This document shows positions 6,648 through 6,730 of a stretch of DNA of 6,730 nt, one piece after another. The stretch is taken from assembly GCA_007116105.1 (NCBI GenBank), contig SKJA01000072.1, forward strand, positions 1 through 6,730, given 5' to 3'. A program made the translations under genes and the position numbers. Origin of the DNA: Candidatus Izemoplasma sp. (GTDB lineage Bacteria > Bacillota_I > Bacilli_A > Izemoplasmatales > Izemoplasmataceae). How positions within the stretch are numbered: the first letter of the stretch is position 1; each line of letters begins with the position of its first letter. The notes below the pieces were generated by a model. That model saw only the letters and a list, made by a program, of their open reading frames with translations. It made no database searches and was not told where the DNA came from.

Positions 6648-6664
6648 CGTTTACAAATTTAACT

Positions 6665-6685
6665 ATGCCACAACAGAGATGACAA
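6665..6685 (-). promoter_or_regulatory. Candidate MtlR operator
   Basis: TTGTCATC, five bases, then TGTGGCAT on the minus strand. This resembles the Bacillus MtlR site, which I recall as TTGNCACA-N4-TGTGNCAA: six of eight in the left half and seven of eight in the right, counting N as a match, with one extra base between the halves. Its centre lies about 63 bp before the predicted transcript start, just upstream of the -35, a normal place for an activator. The site is supported by position and sequence likeness only. Confidence 0.5.
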
Positions 6686-6730
6686 GAGTAAAAAAGCAAA
6701 CAGCAATCATCATCTCGAACATCGTCCTGA

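Overview
The window is one mannitol-type PTS locus, read entirely on the minus strand. In transcription order it runs mtlA (EIICB transporter), an intrinsic terminator, mtlR (PRD/PTS-controlled activator), mtlF (EIIA), a PfkB-family 1-phosphofructokinase-like kinase, a SorE-like zinc sugar-phosphate dehydrogenase, and an HPr phosphocarrier. There are no RNA genes, mobile elements, CRISPR arrays or large repeats.

Organism: the evidence points to Bacillota or a standard-code relative among the Mycoplasmatota (Acholeplasma/Izemoplasma-like or Erysipelotrichia-like). It includes strong AGGAGG-type ribosome sites, a consensus CcpA cre site in front of mtlA, an HPr that keeps the regulatory serine, and the Bacillus-type mtlA-mtlR-mtlF order. 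TGA is used as a stop (mtlF, the kinase) and tryptophan is TGG, so the Mycoplasma/Spiroplasma code is excluded. The base composition, mid-40s % GC by eye, does not allow a closer placement.

Layout: 6585-6730 is the mtlA control region, with an MtlR-operator-like element, a weak -35 and good -10, an overlapping cre and a strong ribosome site. 5223-6584 is mtlA. 5062-5222 holds a perfect 14-bp terminator hairpin just after mtlA and a weak candidate mtlR promoter. 20-5061 is a tightly packed set, mtlR-mtlF-kinase-dehydrogenase-HPr, with a 15-nt gap, two 4-nt ATGA overlaps and an 11-nt overlap. The left edge seems to be the first arm of the operon's terminator.

How the genes work together: HPr passes phosphate to MtlF, MtlF passes it to the EIIB domain of MtlA, and MtlA imports mannitol as mannitol-1-phosphate. 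MtlR carries all the phosphorylatable positions of its family and is expected to activate mtlA. The notable point is the catabolic module. The usual mannitol-1-phosphate 5-dehydrogenase (MtlD), which makes fructose-6-phosphate, is absent from the window. A SorE-like dehydrogenase plus a FruK-like kinase take its place. SorE acts on the carbon next to the phosphate, so the inferred route is mannitol-1-P to fructose-1-P to fructose-1,6-bisphosphate. That would be a different entry to glycolysis from the textbook mannitol pathway. It is an inference from gene content and stereochemistry, and I cannot check here whether it has been described.
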